Positions 11,105-23,100 of a stretch of 64,000 bases of DNA are shown here, piece by piece; positions within the stretch are counted from its first letter, which is position 1, and the number at the start of each line of letters is the position of its first letter. Position numbers and translations under genes: made by a program. The stretch is from assembly GCA_001598975.1 (NCBI GenBank), contig BBXU01000279.1, positions 1 through 64,000 of the forward strand. The letters are read 5' to 3'. Source of the stretch: Parachlorella kessleri (Eukaryota > Chlorophyta > Trebouxiophyceae > Chlorellales > Chlorellaceae). Under the pieces are notes generated by a model. It did not search any database, was not told the origin of the DNA, and worked only from the letters and a program-made list of their open reading frames with translations.

Positions 11105-14100
11105 CTAGTCATCAGGCACACCGGCCCCGCAGCCCCTGAGTGCGTACACCAGTGCGTTGCCCCCAAGATGGCCGTCTTCCACCAAGACTTGAAAGCCGTG
11201 CTGCCGCAGCAGTTGCTTGATGGCGTCGAGCCTGCCCTCCACCTGGGACACCTCCACCACCACCTGGCAGGCCAGGGCGTAGCCACAGTCACAGCGCTGA
11301 GCTAGGCAGGAAGGCCTAGGAGGTGGAACAGGCACGGCGCTGAGCGTAGCAGGGAGGCTGGAAGTAAAACGTGAGGCAGCGCTGAGCGAGGCAGGAGAAG
11401 AAGTTAAAAAAGCACAATATTAAGCGTGGCCCAGGATTAATCCAACAATGACCATTAGCCTGCTTTCAGACCCCTCGGTGGCGAGCCAAGCTTCTAAACC
11501 AGTGCACCGGCCACAAGGCTCCACGGAGCCTGAGTTTGCCTGTGTCTCCTAGGCAGTAATTTCCCATGACACCAGGAAGTGGTGTCAAGAAATGCCTAAA
11601 CAACCGCAAATCTCCAGAGGCGGCCTCCCCTGGCTAGCACCTGGTGTGTGATAGCCCAGCAGTGGTCGTCCATGCCTTGCAGCACTTCCAGCTCACACCC
11701 CTCCACATCCACCTGCAGGCCGTGGAGAAGTGTGACCTGGGCCTGGCTTTGTGGTGCTCCTTACTCTTCACCAGGGCACCCTAGCTACAGCAAGACTGTT
11801 ATTTCTTCATGGGATATGCCAACCCCAACCAGTCGCCCCATGACTGGCACACCTGAGAGCACGACACGCGTCATATGGGCGCTGCATCCCTTCCTGCTAC
11901 AAGCGCATCTGAACTCCCAGGCTTAACTCCTTCAGGGCCTGCCTTAACCAGCATCACGAAGTGGTACCTCATAAAGAGCAGGCTGGCATCCATCTCAGGA
12001 CTGTTGCACCAACCTTGAGCAAATCGATAAACTGCAGCCCCTGCTCCCTGACAAAAGCCGCCAGCGTGGTTGCCTGGCAAGGCATCTCCTGCGCCCCCTG
12101 GAAGGCCCCGGTGGCCGCTGCAGGAGTCATGTGGGGGCGCTGGTGGGCCCACTTCTCGGCTGGCTTGGCCGTGGAGTTGCCAGGCATGGAGGGGTAGTAA
12201 GTTATGGGCAGGGAATTGCAGTAAGAGTAGAGGGCCTGGGGAATGACGGTGACCTGCATAGGCAGGCAGTCGTATGCCTGGCTAATGCAAGCAGGTTGTA
12301 GGCGAGACAAGTCCTATAACTAATGCACAGGTCAACTTCTGCGCAGTTTTTTAGCATTGCATAATGTTGCCAATGCTGATTGAGTGTAGAGAAAGGTCCG
12401 TGTTGCATTGCGCAGCAGGCTGACCAGGAACCGCGCATGTAGTTGTGCCGCACAGCCTGCTGTATGTGTGCCACAGCGACACAGGGATTTGCTATCATCA
12501 ACCACCCATGCTAGCAGCTGCCACTTGCTTACCATGCTTGACAGCCCGCTAGCCGCTATGTTCTGCTGCAGCAACTCAGCGATCTGCGGCACAGGCTCAA
12601 AGGCAAAGACCTGAAGGGCCAGCGGGCCCCCCTTGCCGGCCGCCGCCTCTGTTGCTGTGGTCGGCAAGGCCCCTTGCTGTGCAGGCTCGCTTGCTGGAGT
12701 CACTTCCCGCCCAGCCTCCTGCCCTTCCTGCTGCTGCTGGGCAACAGTGATGTAGGCTAAGCTGCAGCGGCCGCGGCTGTTGCCTGCTCCCTCATCACCA
12801 GATCCTGCTGTAGCTGGCGTATCTCCTTGTGCAGCCGCTTCTTGCAAAACATGCAATGAGAAGAGTCCGATGTTGGCGCCCACATCCACAACAACCCCAG
12901 CCTGCGGCACCTGGATGCCGTGCCTCAGGTAGCAGCGTAGCTCCCACACCTCTTCATATATTAGCAAGGCCTCTGAGGGGGAGAGACAGCTTATGGCCAG
13001 CCCGTTGGGCAGCGTGACGGCTGTGACAGGTTGCTGTGGCCTCCTCAACTGCTGCTGCTGCTGGGCCTGCTCCGCCTGCGATTTGTACTGCTGGTCTTGC
13101 TGCAGGTACTGCAGGATGTGCTGTACCGCCACAGCGCTACCATTCTCTCCTGCCAGGGCCTGCTGCAGCGCCCGACAGGCCACCCTGGCTTCACCGCCCT
13201 CCTCCACGAAGGGCCGCAGGGCTGCTGCCAGCGTCTCAGCTGCTTGACGCTCGTCCGGGGTGGCCTTCAAGCCCTGACCCTGACTAGCCCCCGCTCCGCC
13301 CTCAGCTGCAGCTGCTGGTGCTGCTGCTGCTGGTGGCGCTGGTGCGGCGTCGCCGGAGCCTGCTGGCGGGAACAAGACTGAGGTCGACAGCTGGGCGCCA
13401 CAACCCATCCACGACACCCTCTCAGCCTGCATGGCAATGCCAGCCATCACCGCCAATGTTGATCTCTGTTGCTCTCTGCCAAGTTCGCCCCTGGTATGCA
13501 AATACGGCCGTTCCATCTATAAGCTGTCCAGCCGGCCCGATAGGCTAACTGAATCAGTTGCCATGCGGGACGCTGCACCATGCCGGCTCGCCACGCATCT
13601 AGGCCTAGCAACCTCCAAGCCTTCCTCCAACACCAATTAAAGGTCCCTCAAACTGATCCCTAGACACCCCACTCACCCAGCTGTGCTGGTCAAAGTGCAG
13701 CGGGCACACCAGCTGAGGCGTGCCACAGCGCAGCGCAGCTGCGACTGTGCCAGACCCCCCATGGTGTAGCAGGGCAGCGCAGTGGGGCAGCAGCACGTCA
13801 TGAGCCACTGGGGAGCTCAGCACCAGCAGAGGAGCGGTGCTGTGTAGGTCGCTGGGGGGAGAGGCTAGCTCAGCTAGCTGCGGCCAACCCCCTGCATGCA
13901 CTCCAACATGGCATTGATGTTGTGCAAGGTCTATGCATACTCCACCTCAAAAATGGCATGTAGAACCGGTGCAACATACGATGCATGTACCCGTATCCTG
14001 AAATAGTCCCACACAGGATGCCAACAAGTCCCATAGCTGGGCCCCGGCAGCACCGGGGCACATAAAGATGTGGGCATGTGCGGCCAGTGGCCCTGTCCAT

Positions 14101-16209
14101 CAGTGTCCGGCCGGAGGCGCCCTCACCTGCCAGGACAACAAAGCGACCCCGCAGCAGCTCTGCAGCTGATGCAAGTACCCTCAGCAGGCGGGCTGGCTGG
14201 CCGAGGAGGCCCATGGCGCCCATGCTGCCAAAGTCAACACAGACAGGCGCTGGCACATGGGACAAAGCGCCCCCAGCAGTGGGGCCCTCATCCGCAGCAT
14301 CCCCTTCTGTCGCGGCGGCTGTACTTAGCCTTGCGTCTGAATGCTTCCCATGCTCGTTTGGGATATAAACTGAAGCCTGAAAGGACACTCCAGAAGCCTG
14401 AAGCATTGGGCTGAGCTGGACCGGCAGCTTCTGGCACTCTGGTGGGAAGGTGTCTAGAGAGTGCCAAAAGCCGCAGAGGTGCACTGATGCCTGGGGCCAA
14501 AAGCCTGGGCGGGGGATAACTAAAGGGCTGAGCCCTGCAAGCAGATGTCATCTTCAAAGTCATGGACAAGTAGCATTGCAGACAGGAGGGGCACATAACA
14601 GATAAACAATTGCTTGGATGGCCATGCACCCAGGTCGAACCCAGCCTGCAGCTGCACCACCACAGCAAGCAAGCTCGAGGAATTGCGGGTCTAATACCTA
14701 CTCACCATATAAAAGCGGCGGCGCGGGTGGCAGCTGACGCAACTTATTTGAGTAGGGCACCTCGGGGAGGCCGAAGCGGTGGTACCTCCAAGGGCCCCAC
14801 CGCATCGTGAAGAGAGGCCACATCCAGTGCCGGACCTCATCCCAACTCACCCCCCCGCTGCCTACATGGTGGGCGGCAAGCCAGGGGAGCAAGGTTGCCA
14901 ACAGAGATCGAGTCTAAGGCCATAGGTGGTCTAAAGAGGCAGGGAACAGATGGGCCAGAGTTACAAAGGGTGGGTTTTGCTGATCAATCAAGAGAAGGGG
15001 ACGCAAATGGCGAGAAGAATACGGTAGGCATTTCCCCCACGACGGCTGGCTCCTAGTCACATTGTCATAAAGTCCGCAAACTCCATGGAAATGATTTCTG
15101 TTCGCCCCCATCCTACCTGCTCGCTTATCAGGCTCCTCCGGGGCAGCTTGCAGACTTCGATACAACTCCGGGTGAGCAATCTGGAAGCTCCGCTCAAAGG
15201 ATGCTGGCATGGCGTACGGCACCAGGCATGGCGAGGCAGCCACACACGGCACTCCAAGTGCCTCGGCTATGTGAAAGCCCTGAACTAGCAGGGACACACC
15301 CAGCCCGCCCATAAGAGGCCGGTGCACAGCGGCGTGGTTGGATTCACCAGCGGTGACCCGCACTGCCGAACCTAGTTCTGTCAAGATGCAGGGCCGCAAC
15401 ATGAGCGCAGTTCAGACCTAGAAGCAGTTGTGGACCAAGGGGATAGGGTGCAGAAGGTAAGGTGCTGGAGAGGGCCCTACCTCCAGCGCAAAGAGGTTGA
15501 ATAAGATGAGGCGACGTGGGCCGGCCTCGCCTTCTCTCTGCCCCATGCTAGCAAGGCTCCTTGCGTCATCTTGGCCTGGTTTCTGCTGGGGATTCCAAGT
15601 GGGCGCTTGCAACGCAAGGGCCTGTTCGCAAGCCGAGATGCATGCATCTCGGTGATTTTCCTCAACCGCCCAGCTAAGCTGCGTGCCAGAGCCACCGTTC
15701 TCATCCACTGGACTCTTCCGTTTGCCTGCCTGCACCAGAGGTGCAGTGTCTGCTTGCTGCCATACGCTTCTGGCTTACGGCCCGCCAGTTAAGCTAGGTC
15801 GTTCTGTGGCAGTGACTGTGAGGACGACTCTTGCAAGCGAGGGAGCAGGTGCAATACCTTCCGGCCGTGCCACTCTCGTGCTGGAAGGCTATCTATCCAT
15901 ATCCAACACGGTTTGGAACCTGCTTGAACGAGAGTCCCCTCCAGTAGCGCCTGCAGCAGCTGACACACCATGCATGTGACTGAACAAACCAACCAGAGTT
16001 ACCAGAACTTGCTGCAACCATTTGTACTTGCTGTTTTGTGATTCATCAACCTGGTGAGCCCGATGTGTTACAAATGTCAGCTGTACCGGTTGTGCAGCCT
16101 GCTCTCCGATCAAGGACTGGGACAGCGCCAGAAGAGGCAGCACGTCGCCCAGGGTTCCAAAAGCAAGGGTGCAAATCAGTAGCATCGCAGGTGCGATCGT
16201 GGTTAGCAA
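11105..16209 (-). CDS. Fused GT1 glycosyltransferase - FkbM methyltransferase
   Basis: Model on the complement: 16051-16209, 15920-15950, 15481-15725, 15117-15279, 14706-14861, 14127-14534, 13677-13891, 12533-13426, 12014-12253, 11641-11712, 11105-11263; 913 residues, every junction in phase. Residues 1-567 are a GT1 enzyme of the sterol-glucosyltransferase type: LAFGTLGDVLPLLALS near the start, LFNLFALEGFHIAEALGVPC, VIPRPGFWPQASVHLCGFW, CVDFGSMGAM, and the sugar-nucleotide box LLHHGGSGTVAAALRCGTPQ, HFDQHSWAERVSWMG. A glutamine-rich linker follows (about 568-592). Residues 593-913 are an FkbM-type SAM methyltransferase: VVVDVGANIGLFSLHVL (motif I, near 638), FAFEPVPQIAELLQQNIAAS, FIDLLKVDVEGCELEVLQGM. 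The GT C-terminal helices and methyltransferase motif I lie in one uninterrupted exon (12533-13426), so the fusion does not depend on a splice guess. About 75 low-complexity residues interrupt the methyltransferase after motif I. The acceptor of exon 2 (15950 or 15959) and that of exon 3 are least certain. Substrate is unknown; a glycosylated and O-methylated lipid is an inference. Confidence 0.88.
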
Positions 16210-17197
16210 AGCTCCTAGAAACGCCGGAGTAAGGAGATGGTGCCCGGCTTAGTCATAGGGCTAGTCATGACCGGTTAACCTGGCAACTTGTGCTGGGCAT
16301 TTGTGTTTCGCTAGAGTCTACCTGCGCTTGGTGCCACGGGCCTCAAATTTCAGGAGATGTGCACCTTCCCCTGGATCAGTACTAGCCAAGCCGGGCATCA
16401 ACTGCCTGTGGGACCTCCGGGGAAGCATAAGTGCTATAAAAATCATACTATAAGTACGGCTACCCAGTGTAAAGCCAACGCCAACCTAATGTGTACCTGC
16501 AACCCCACCACCCACAAGCCTGCTGCTCCGCTGACGTGCTATCGATTGGCATGGTTGCTAGGTAGCTAGTTTAGGGATTGGAGATAAATTTGCATGATGC
16601 ACCCCAGGCCTTTACACATTGCAAACAGATTTGCAACCCTGTCGCAAATCACGCAAGACCTGGTCACCATTGAGGAGCGGAAAGCACGTCCTTGCAAATG
16701 GCCTGGCTTGGCCTTGGCTTGAATTCCAACAAAGCTGTGGTATGGGCAGGGTGTGGGTGATCATCTGGACAGCGCCTTAAGCTGAGCGCGCAAGCGCCAA
16801 AGAGTGAGACGGACAACCCGTCGCCTGAAACCCCTTATGCAAGCTCCTAGTCAATATGCAAAGCATACAAAGACGCAGCAGCACTCAGCAAGACGCTTCT
16901 AGCAGGTTAGGATGGCTGACCGACGTGACTTCTCCGATCACACCTTGGCGCATGTTTTTTCGTGTGAAAGTGCTCGTTGAAGACCGGCGCAACTTTCTAG
17001 ATGGGTATTTTAGCTTAACCTGGACGGAAGCCGCTTATTTGGGTGTTGGTATGGCTCGTGGGGAGGTGGGCAGGTGTAGCGAAGCTTCGGGCTCGGGAGC
17101 CGTTCTGAGGGAAGGTTGCCGGCTCGTCATTTCCAGGACCAAAGCACATCGTTGTACAGAATTGTGACGTCTGAGTGAGAAACACAGCAACCAAGCA
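16210..17197. other. Divergent intergenic region, GT1-FkbM / LEA-like
   Basis: About 1 kb between two divergent start codons, presumed to contain both promoters. No exon or clear motif was recognised. Confidence 0.5.
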
Positions 17198-20100
17198 ATG
17201 GAGGACAACCCAGCCGAGACCCTGGCCGAGCGAGCAAGGCGACTTGTAGAGCAAGCCAAGCAGGAGCGGGTGAGTGGCCAAGCTGAGGGCGGTGATCCGA
17301 GAAGTTGGTGGTGTTTCAGCCATGATCGAGCAGCCGTGAACCCTACCAGCTGTTTCTACTGGAGTGGACCTAGCTACTAGCTAGTAAATGTTGTTTGCAT
17401 GGTGTGGTGGAGCTCTAGAGGGTGGCTATAACATGTCCTCTGCCCGCGTCGTCACTAGTGGGCCTCTGAGAGTTGTAGGGGGTGTGCGTTCTGTGGTACC
17501 GGTGGGAACGCCCTCAATTATATCGTCGCGTCTGTTGCTGCTGCCGCTGCAGGCTTCGCTGGGGGAATCGATGCAGCCACAATACCAGCAACAGCAGGGG
17601 CAATACCAGGTTCAGTACCGCCCAGAAGACTATCCAGCGGAGGCTGACCGGCGCATCCTCAGCAACCAGGCCCCCTGGCCGGTGCAGTCTGCCTGGCCAA
17701 CCTATACCCCCGCTGCCTTCAGCGGCACAAGGGGAGGGGGCCTGCCACCGCCACAGCAGGCGCAGCAGGGCCAGCAGATGCAGTATACCACTCACCAAGC
17801 CCAGTATGTGACTCAGCAGGATCAGGCGTCCCAGTATGCAACTTATTCCCAGCAGCCCCAGCCGGGCCAGTATGTCCAGCAGGCACAGCAGGCCCCGCCA
17901 GTACAGTACGGCCAGTACGTGGCCCATCCCCAGCAGCCCCAGCGGGTCCGCTATGAGTTGCCTTACCAGCAGGCATCGCCCCTGCGGTCGCAGTTCTACA
18001 GACACGAGCCTGAGCCCATCCAGCAGAAGACGTGGGGCCACCCGGTGCCACCCCCCAAACCCATGACGGTGAGCCGTTGGGAGCGTTCTCGTGGTTAAGG
18101 AGTGGTCCTTGCTCCAGCGCTTCAATGTGATAAAGGAGGCGTCGCTTGGTGCCATTAGATATGCAGTGGGTTTCCTGGCACAATAAATTGCCTACGTGTA
18201 CTCTCACATTGTGAACGCACGATGCACATGTTTTTTCAGTTTGATGGGCCCCAGCAGCTCTCACTCACTGGAGGTCTAATATAGTGAAATAATTTGTTGG
18301 GTGCGTTCTCATTAGTTCAGGTGTGAACCGTGTCATGAGTTTCTCACATATTCCGGACTGTGCAGGGGATGGCCATCGTGAAGGGCGGAGTTGCACCTAC
18401 TGGTGTCAGCAGGGGCCCAGTGATGGGTGCCCCTGGGACCCCTGTTCGCGTGGCAGGTGAGCCGTGCGTGCCTCTGGGGTGACAATTGGACTTTTCTGCC
18501 AACAGGCCTGTTCCGGTGATACTGTGTAGCGGAGGTGGGGCAGGGAGGAGGGGTTGCGGTTGGCAAGGGGTCCGGGTCGGCCTTTGGGTCGGTCGGCAAG
18601 CATTTGATCTGATTGTGGCTGCCGTGCACCGTGACGGTGTGTACAGTTTGAGGTACAATCCCTCACATCGCTGGCTGCTGCCGCCGCTGCGTGGCAAATT
18701 TGGTTGGTGTTAGGCAGATGTGAGACTGATTGGCAAGGCAAAGTGGGAAGGCAGAAGGCTCATATCGTACGGGGTAGCCTGTAGATGATCTGCAGCAGTA
18801 CAATGCCTTGGAACTTTGCTTGTGCAGAGCCACTGCCCAGTGCCATGGGAGCCCAAGCTGCCGCTCCCAGCATCGCCCAGGAAAAAAGCGCGGAAGCTGA
18901 GAGCACAGCATCCTCGTCGTCCGTGGTGGAGACGGCCAAGGCAGCTGCAGGCTCAGTGGCTGACACTGTGACTGGCACTGTGGCAGGGGCGGCTCACAAG
19001 GCTGCAGAGGTGGTGGGTCTCGCCTCAGCGCCAGGAGAGCCGGAGCAGAAGGCAGAGGAGGCAGAAAGGCAACCCAGCCTGGCTTCTTGGGCATCCGCTG
19101 GGGGCCAAGTGCAGAACCTAGCTGCGGGAAGCGCTCTCATGCAGCAGCAGCCCAGGGTACAAGTGCAGCCTGTGTCAGCAGCGCCAGTGCCGGGCTCCAC
19201 CCTGGATGCGGGCCAGCAGTATGGGCAGGGCGTTTCAGCCCAGCAGGAGGCAGTATCTGATGAGGAGCAAACTTCCAGCGGCACAGTGGTGGGTGCTGCT
19301 CAGTCCGCTGTGGGTGGTGCCGCCGCTTCTGCCGCGGGGGCAGTCGGCTCCGCCAAGTCAGCCGTGGGCTCAGCGGCAGACTCTGTGACAGGCACCGTGG
19401 CAGGTGCTGCCCACAAGGCAGCTGAGGTGGTCGGTCTGGCTGAGCCCCAGCATGAGGTGGGAGAGAAGTCGGTGGCGACAGCCCCAGGTGGGGCAGGAGT
19501 GGCTCCGCAGGGCTCTCCTTTGACACAAGCTCAGCAGCCTGTCACAGCGTCTGTGGAGAAGCAGGAGGCAGCTGGTGAGGAGCAGGAGCAGGCACCCGCC
19601 AGCACGGGCGTGCTGGGTGCTGTGGCCAGCGCTGTGCACAAGGCAGCCGAGGTTGTGGGGCTGGCATCGGCGCCTGCTACTGCTGAGGAGCAGGTTAAGC
19701 CAGCAGAACAGACAGAGATGCCGGGGGCAGCACCAGCTGCAGCTGGGGCTGGGGTACTGCCCGGTAGCGCTTTGACTCCTGCTAGTGAGGCTCAGCCTAC
19801 CAGCCTGCTGGAGGGGCGTGAGCTTGCAGAGGAGCCTCGGGAGGCTGGCAGTGAGGAGCAGGCACCCGCCAGTACGGGTGTGCTGGGTGCTGTGACAAGC
19901 GCTGTGCATAAGGCGGCAGAGGTGGTGGGACTAGCATCCGCGCCTGCTGCCACTGAGGAGCAGCCCCAGCCGGCAGAGGAGCCCCAGCCTCTGTCCAGGG
20001 CCACACTGGTGGCGGAGGGAGTGCAGCAGGGCCCGGCTGCTGGCCATGCTGGCCTGCAGCAGCAAGCCCTGGCAGCACCCACAGTCGCAGCCCCAGCAGT

Positions 20101-23100
20101 GGCTACACCAGCTGTTGTTGAATCGCCAGCGGACTTCAATCAGCCCCTAGCCAAGCCAAGCGAGGCGCAGGTCGCCACCCTGCCCAACATGATGGATGTG
20201 TCAGCGGATGCGCAAGAAGAGGAGGCCAGTGAAGGCAAAGTTGCCCCCAGCGGAGTGCTGGGCGCTGTGGCTGGGGCCATGCAGGCCGCCAGGAGCCTGT
20301 TCGGCGGAGGCGCCAAGCAGGCAGCGGAAAGCACAGCAGGCACAGCAGGCGAAGTGGAGGATGCTGCAAAGGCAGCCGCTGCACAGCCAGGCGCGGCTGC
20401 TGAGGAGGCAGAGCAGGCAGTGGAAGGTGCAGCGGGTCGTGTAGTGCAGTCAGCAAAGAATCTGGCAAGCGCAGCAGGTGAGATGGCCAGCGATGCCGCC
20501 GCGACAGCAGTTGGTACTGCCAGCAGTGCTGCTGGTACCGTGGCACAGGGTGCGAAAAATGCTGCCAGTACAGCCGCTGACACTGCCAGCGTTGCTGCTG
20601 ATGCCGCCACCGACGTGGCCAACGCTACGGCCGACACTGTGGTTGGAGCAGCGCAGTCTGCAAAGAACCTGGCCAGCTCCGCAGCTGAAGCCGTCAGCGA
20701 CGCGGCTGGCACCGCAGCCAACACTGCCAGCAATGCCGCCGGCACTGCAGCTGAGGCAGCTAGCGACGTGACAGCTCCTGTAGTTGGTGCTGCCGAGGGC
20801 GCCGCGGACGCTGCCCAGCAGGCCGTAGGCAGCACAGCAGGTGCAGCAGGCACCGCGGGACAGGGCATTGCCCAGCCCACGGCGCCAACATTCAGCCCTG
20901 CCTTCCCAGCCCACTCAGCCCAGGTGCCCGTGATGCTGCCTGGGGCCGCTGCCACTATTACCACTCCTGCCACGGTCGCAAGCACCACCAGCCAGCCTGC
21001 CGAGCAGCCTGTCACGCTTTCTCACACCGTCCAGGTACCTGCCACCCCCACCCTCACCCCCATGCCGGGCGGACCCGAGGCCTTGGTAGTTGCTGTGCAG
21101 CCCAGCCAGGCAGTGCAGCATGCCCCAGAGACTGCCAGAGAAACAGTGGAGACAGCGGAAGAGAAGGTTGGTGAGCAGGCAGAGCAGCTGACCGAGAGTT
21201 ATGAGTCAGCGAAGGAGCGCAGGGCTGAGAGCGTGAAGGGGGCTCTCACCGCTGTGACTAATACAGCCAAGGAGGTGGTGCAGGGCACAGTGCAGCCTAG
21301 TGAGAAAGTGCAGGGGGCAGCAAGCGAGGCAGCAGAGACAGCCAGGGAGACAGTGGAGGCAGCGGGGGAGGAGGTGAGCCAGCAGGCAGAGCAGGCCAGT
21401 GAGCAGGCCAGCGCCAGCTATGAAGGGACCAAGCAGCGCAGCGCCCAGGGCGTGAGGGGTGCCCTGGCTGCCCTGGGCAACACTGCCAAGGGCTTCTTCC
21501 AGTCGCTGAAGATGCCCGCCCCCGCGCCCGAGGCGGAGAGCGAGGTGCCCCCGGTCTATCGCAAGGCAGGGTGGGTGGAGAAGCAGGAAGGCGCTGAGGC
21601 CGAGACGGTGGGTGGCGTGACGTGCCTCAAGTGGTTTGATGGCATGCAGGGATGATGTAGGTGGTTTAGTCCAAGCTGTTGGGTAATGTGTCGGTGGTGG
21701 TTTCAGGTTCCTGGGGGAAATGATGGCTGTATGCTGGATGCAAGGGGTGGGCAAGCTTACCTGCCCTTGTGATGTTGGCTTGCAGGAGTGCAGGGTGCCA
21801 GCTTAAGCCCGGGCCAGGCAACTGCTACTGACTGCTTGCTCTGTAGCCATGCTTTACCTCCCTACCAGAGAAGACTGCTACAATGACAGCGAACGTAGGT
21901 GGATGCTCTTTCCCCCCTTCCAAAACGTTGTAGCGCCCCACGCCCGTCACGCTGTTATTCTCTATCCCCCTCCCTGCTGCAGGCCACTGCCAGCGAAGTC
22001 AAAGGGAGCACTGGCGCGGCAGCTGGGGCATCTAAGCCCACGAATGAGGAGGGAGTACAGGAGTGGTATGAGGCAGGGCGCCGCAGGGCTGCAAGCGAGG
22101 TGAGGAAGGGCTTACTGGTCAGTCCGTGGGTCAGGTAACTGTTAGGGTCCACCTTGGGTGGCCATTCTTGCTTGCATCAAGGCGGTGGCTTTAAGGGTCA
22201 AGGCTGAAGTACAGCTTTGGGTTATAGACTTTGCAGCCTTAGATATGCAAAAGTGTGTGGCATGGCAGGAGGCTGGGAGCTGCTGGTATTTTTGCTTTTG
22301 GATCTCCAAAGCCACTTTGTGACTGGCATTTGTCAGGCATTGTCGCTGCAAGTCACCAGCCGGGCTTCCATTGTAACGGGTGCATTCATACAACGGGTGC
22401 ACCCAGTAAATTGTCTTGACAGCTGGTCTGTATCCGGCAGAGGGAGTGCGATAGATGGCTTATGCGGCTTTTTGAACCGCCTGGCTACCATTGCCCTCAA
22501 GTGCTCCCTTTCTTCCCACAATCAGGCGCCTGCCAAGGCAGAGAAGGCGCCCGCGGAGGTGATGCAAGAGACAATCGAGGCCTCGGCGCAGAAGTATGAC
22601 CAAGCCTTCCTGGTGAGCTTGCTATGGTGCTGCCGTATGCATGGGCACACGCTCAGGTAGCAATTGCCTTGGACGAAGTCCTGCCCTCCTGTGGGAGCAT
22701 GCTCGTGAACATGCAAGGTCGTATGGTCGCCTTGCGATTGCCAGGCTCCCGGCACTCCTGCTAGTACTACGAAAGTGATGTGAGCAGTGGCAGCAGCCTC
22801 ATGCAACATGTGCTCTGTGGCAGCGCCCTGTTGCATTCACCCGCCTACCTAGGGGTCCACCCCACCTAGCCGGCCTGTCTTGCTGGCGCATGCCCCAGCA
22901 AACTCGCTTGCGAGCAGGGTGAGGTCAGCTGAGAGCAAGTGGCTGGCTGGGTTGCATACTATGCAGGAGCAGGCTGGTGTGAAGGGGCCTAGTGGCAGCG
23001 CCTCAGGCGCACCTGCTGATGCTGTTAAGACCTCCATCCATGATGCCGCTTGGCAATATGATCACACCTTCCAGGCAAGTAGCTGTGAGGGCTTGGAGGG

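Noticed and set aside
13427..13516. Separate FkbM methyltransferase gene starting at an ATG at 13516
   Set aside because: The open frame does extend to 13516, but its first conserved residues (AERVSWMG) are the missing continuation of the glycosyltransferase exon ending HFDQHSW at 13677, with perfect phase-0 splice sites. A two-gene model would leave the glycosyltransferase truncated in its core.
13605..13676. Glycosyltransferase ending at the stop at 13605
   Set aside because: Read-through of the donor at 13676 gives an unconserved tail and loses the GT C-terminal helices that are present in the next exon.
18994..21015. Many long minus-strand and alternative-frame open frames opposite the LEA-like exon
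   Set aside because: They arise from the strong GC and alanine codon bias of the real plus-strand exon and have no conserved motifs or splice partners.
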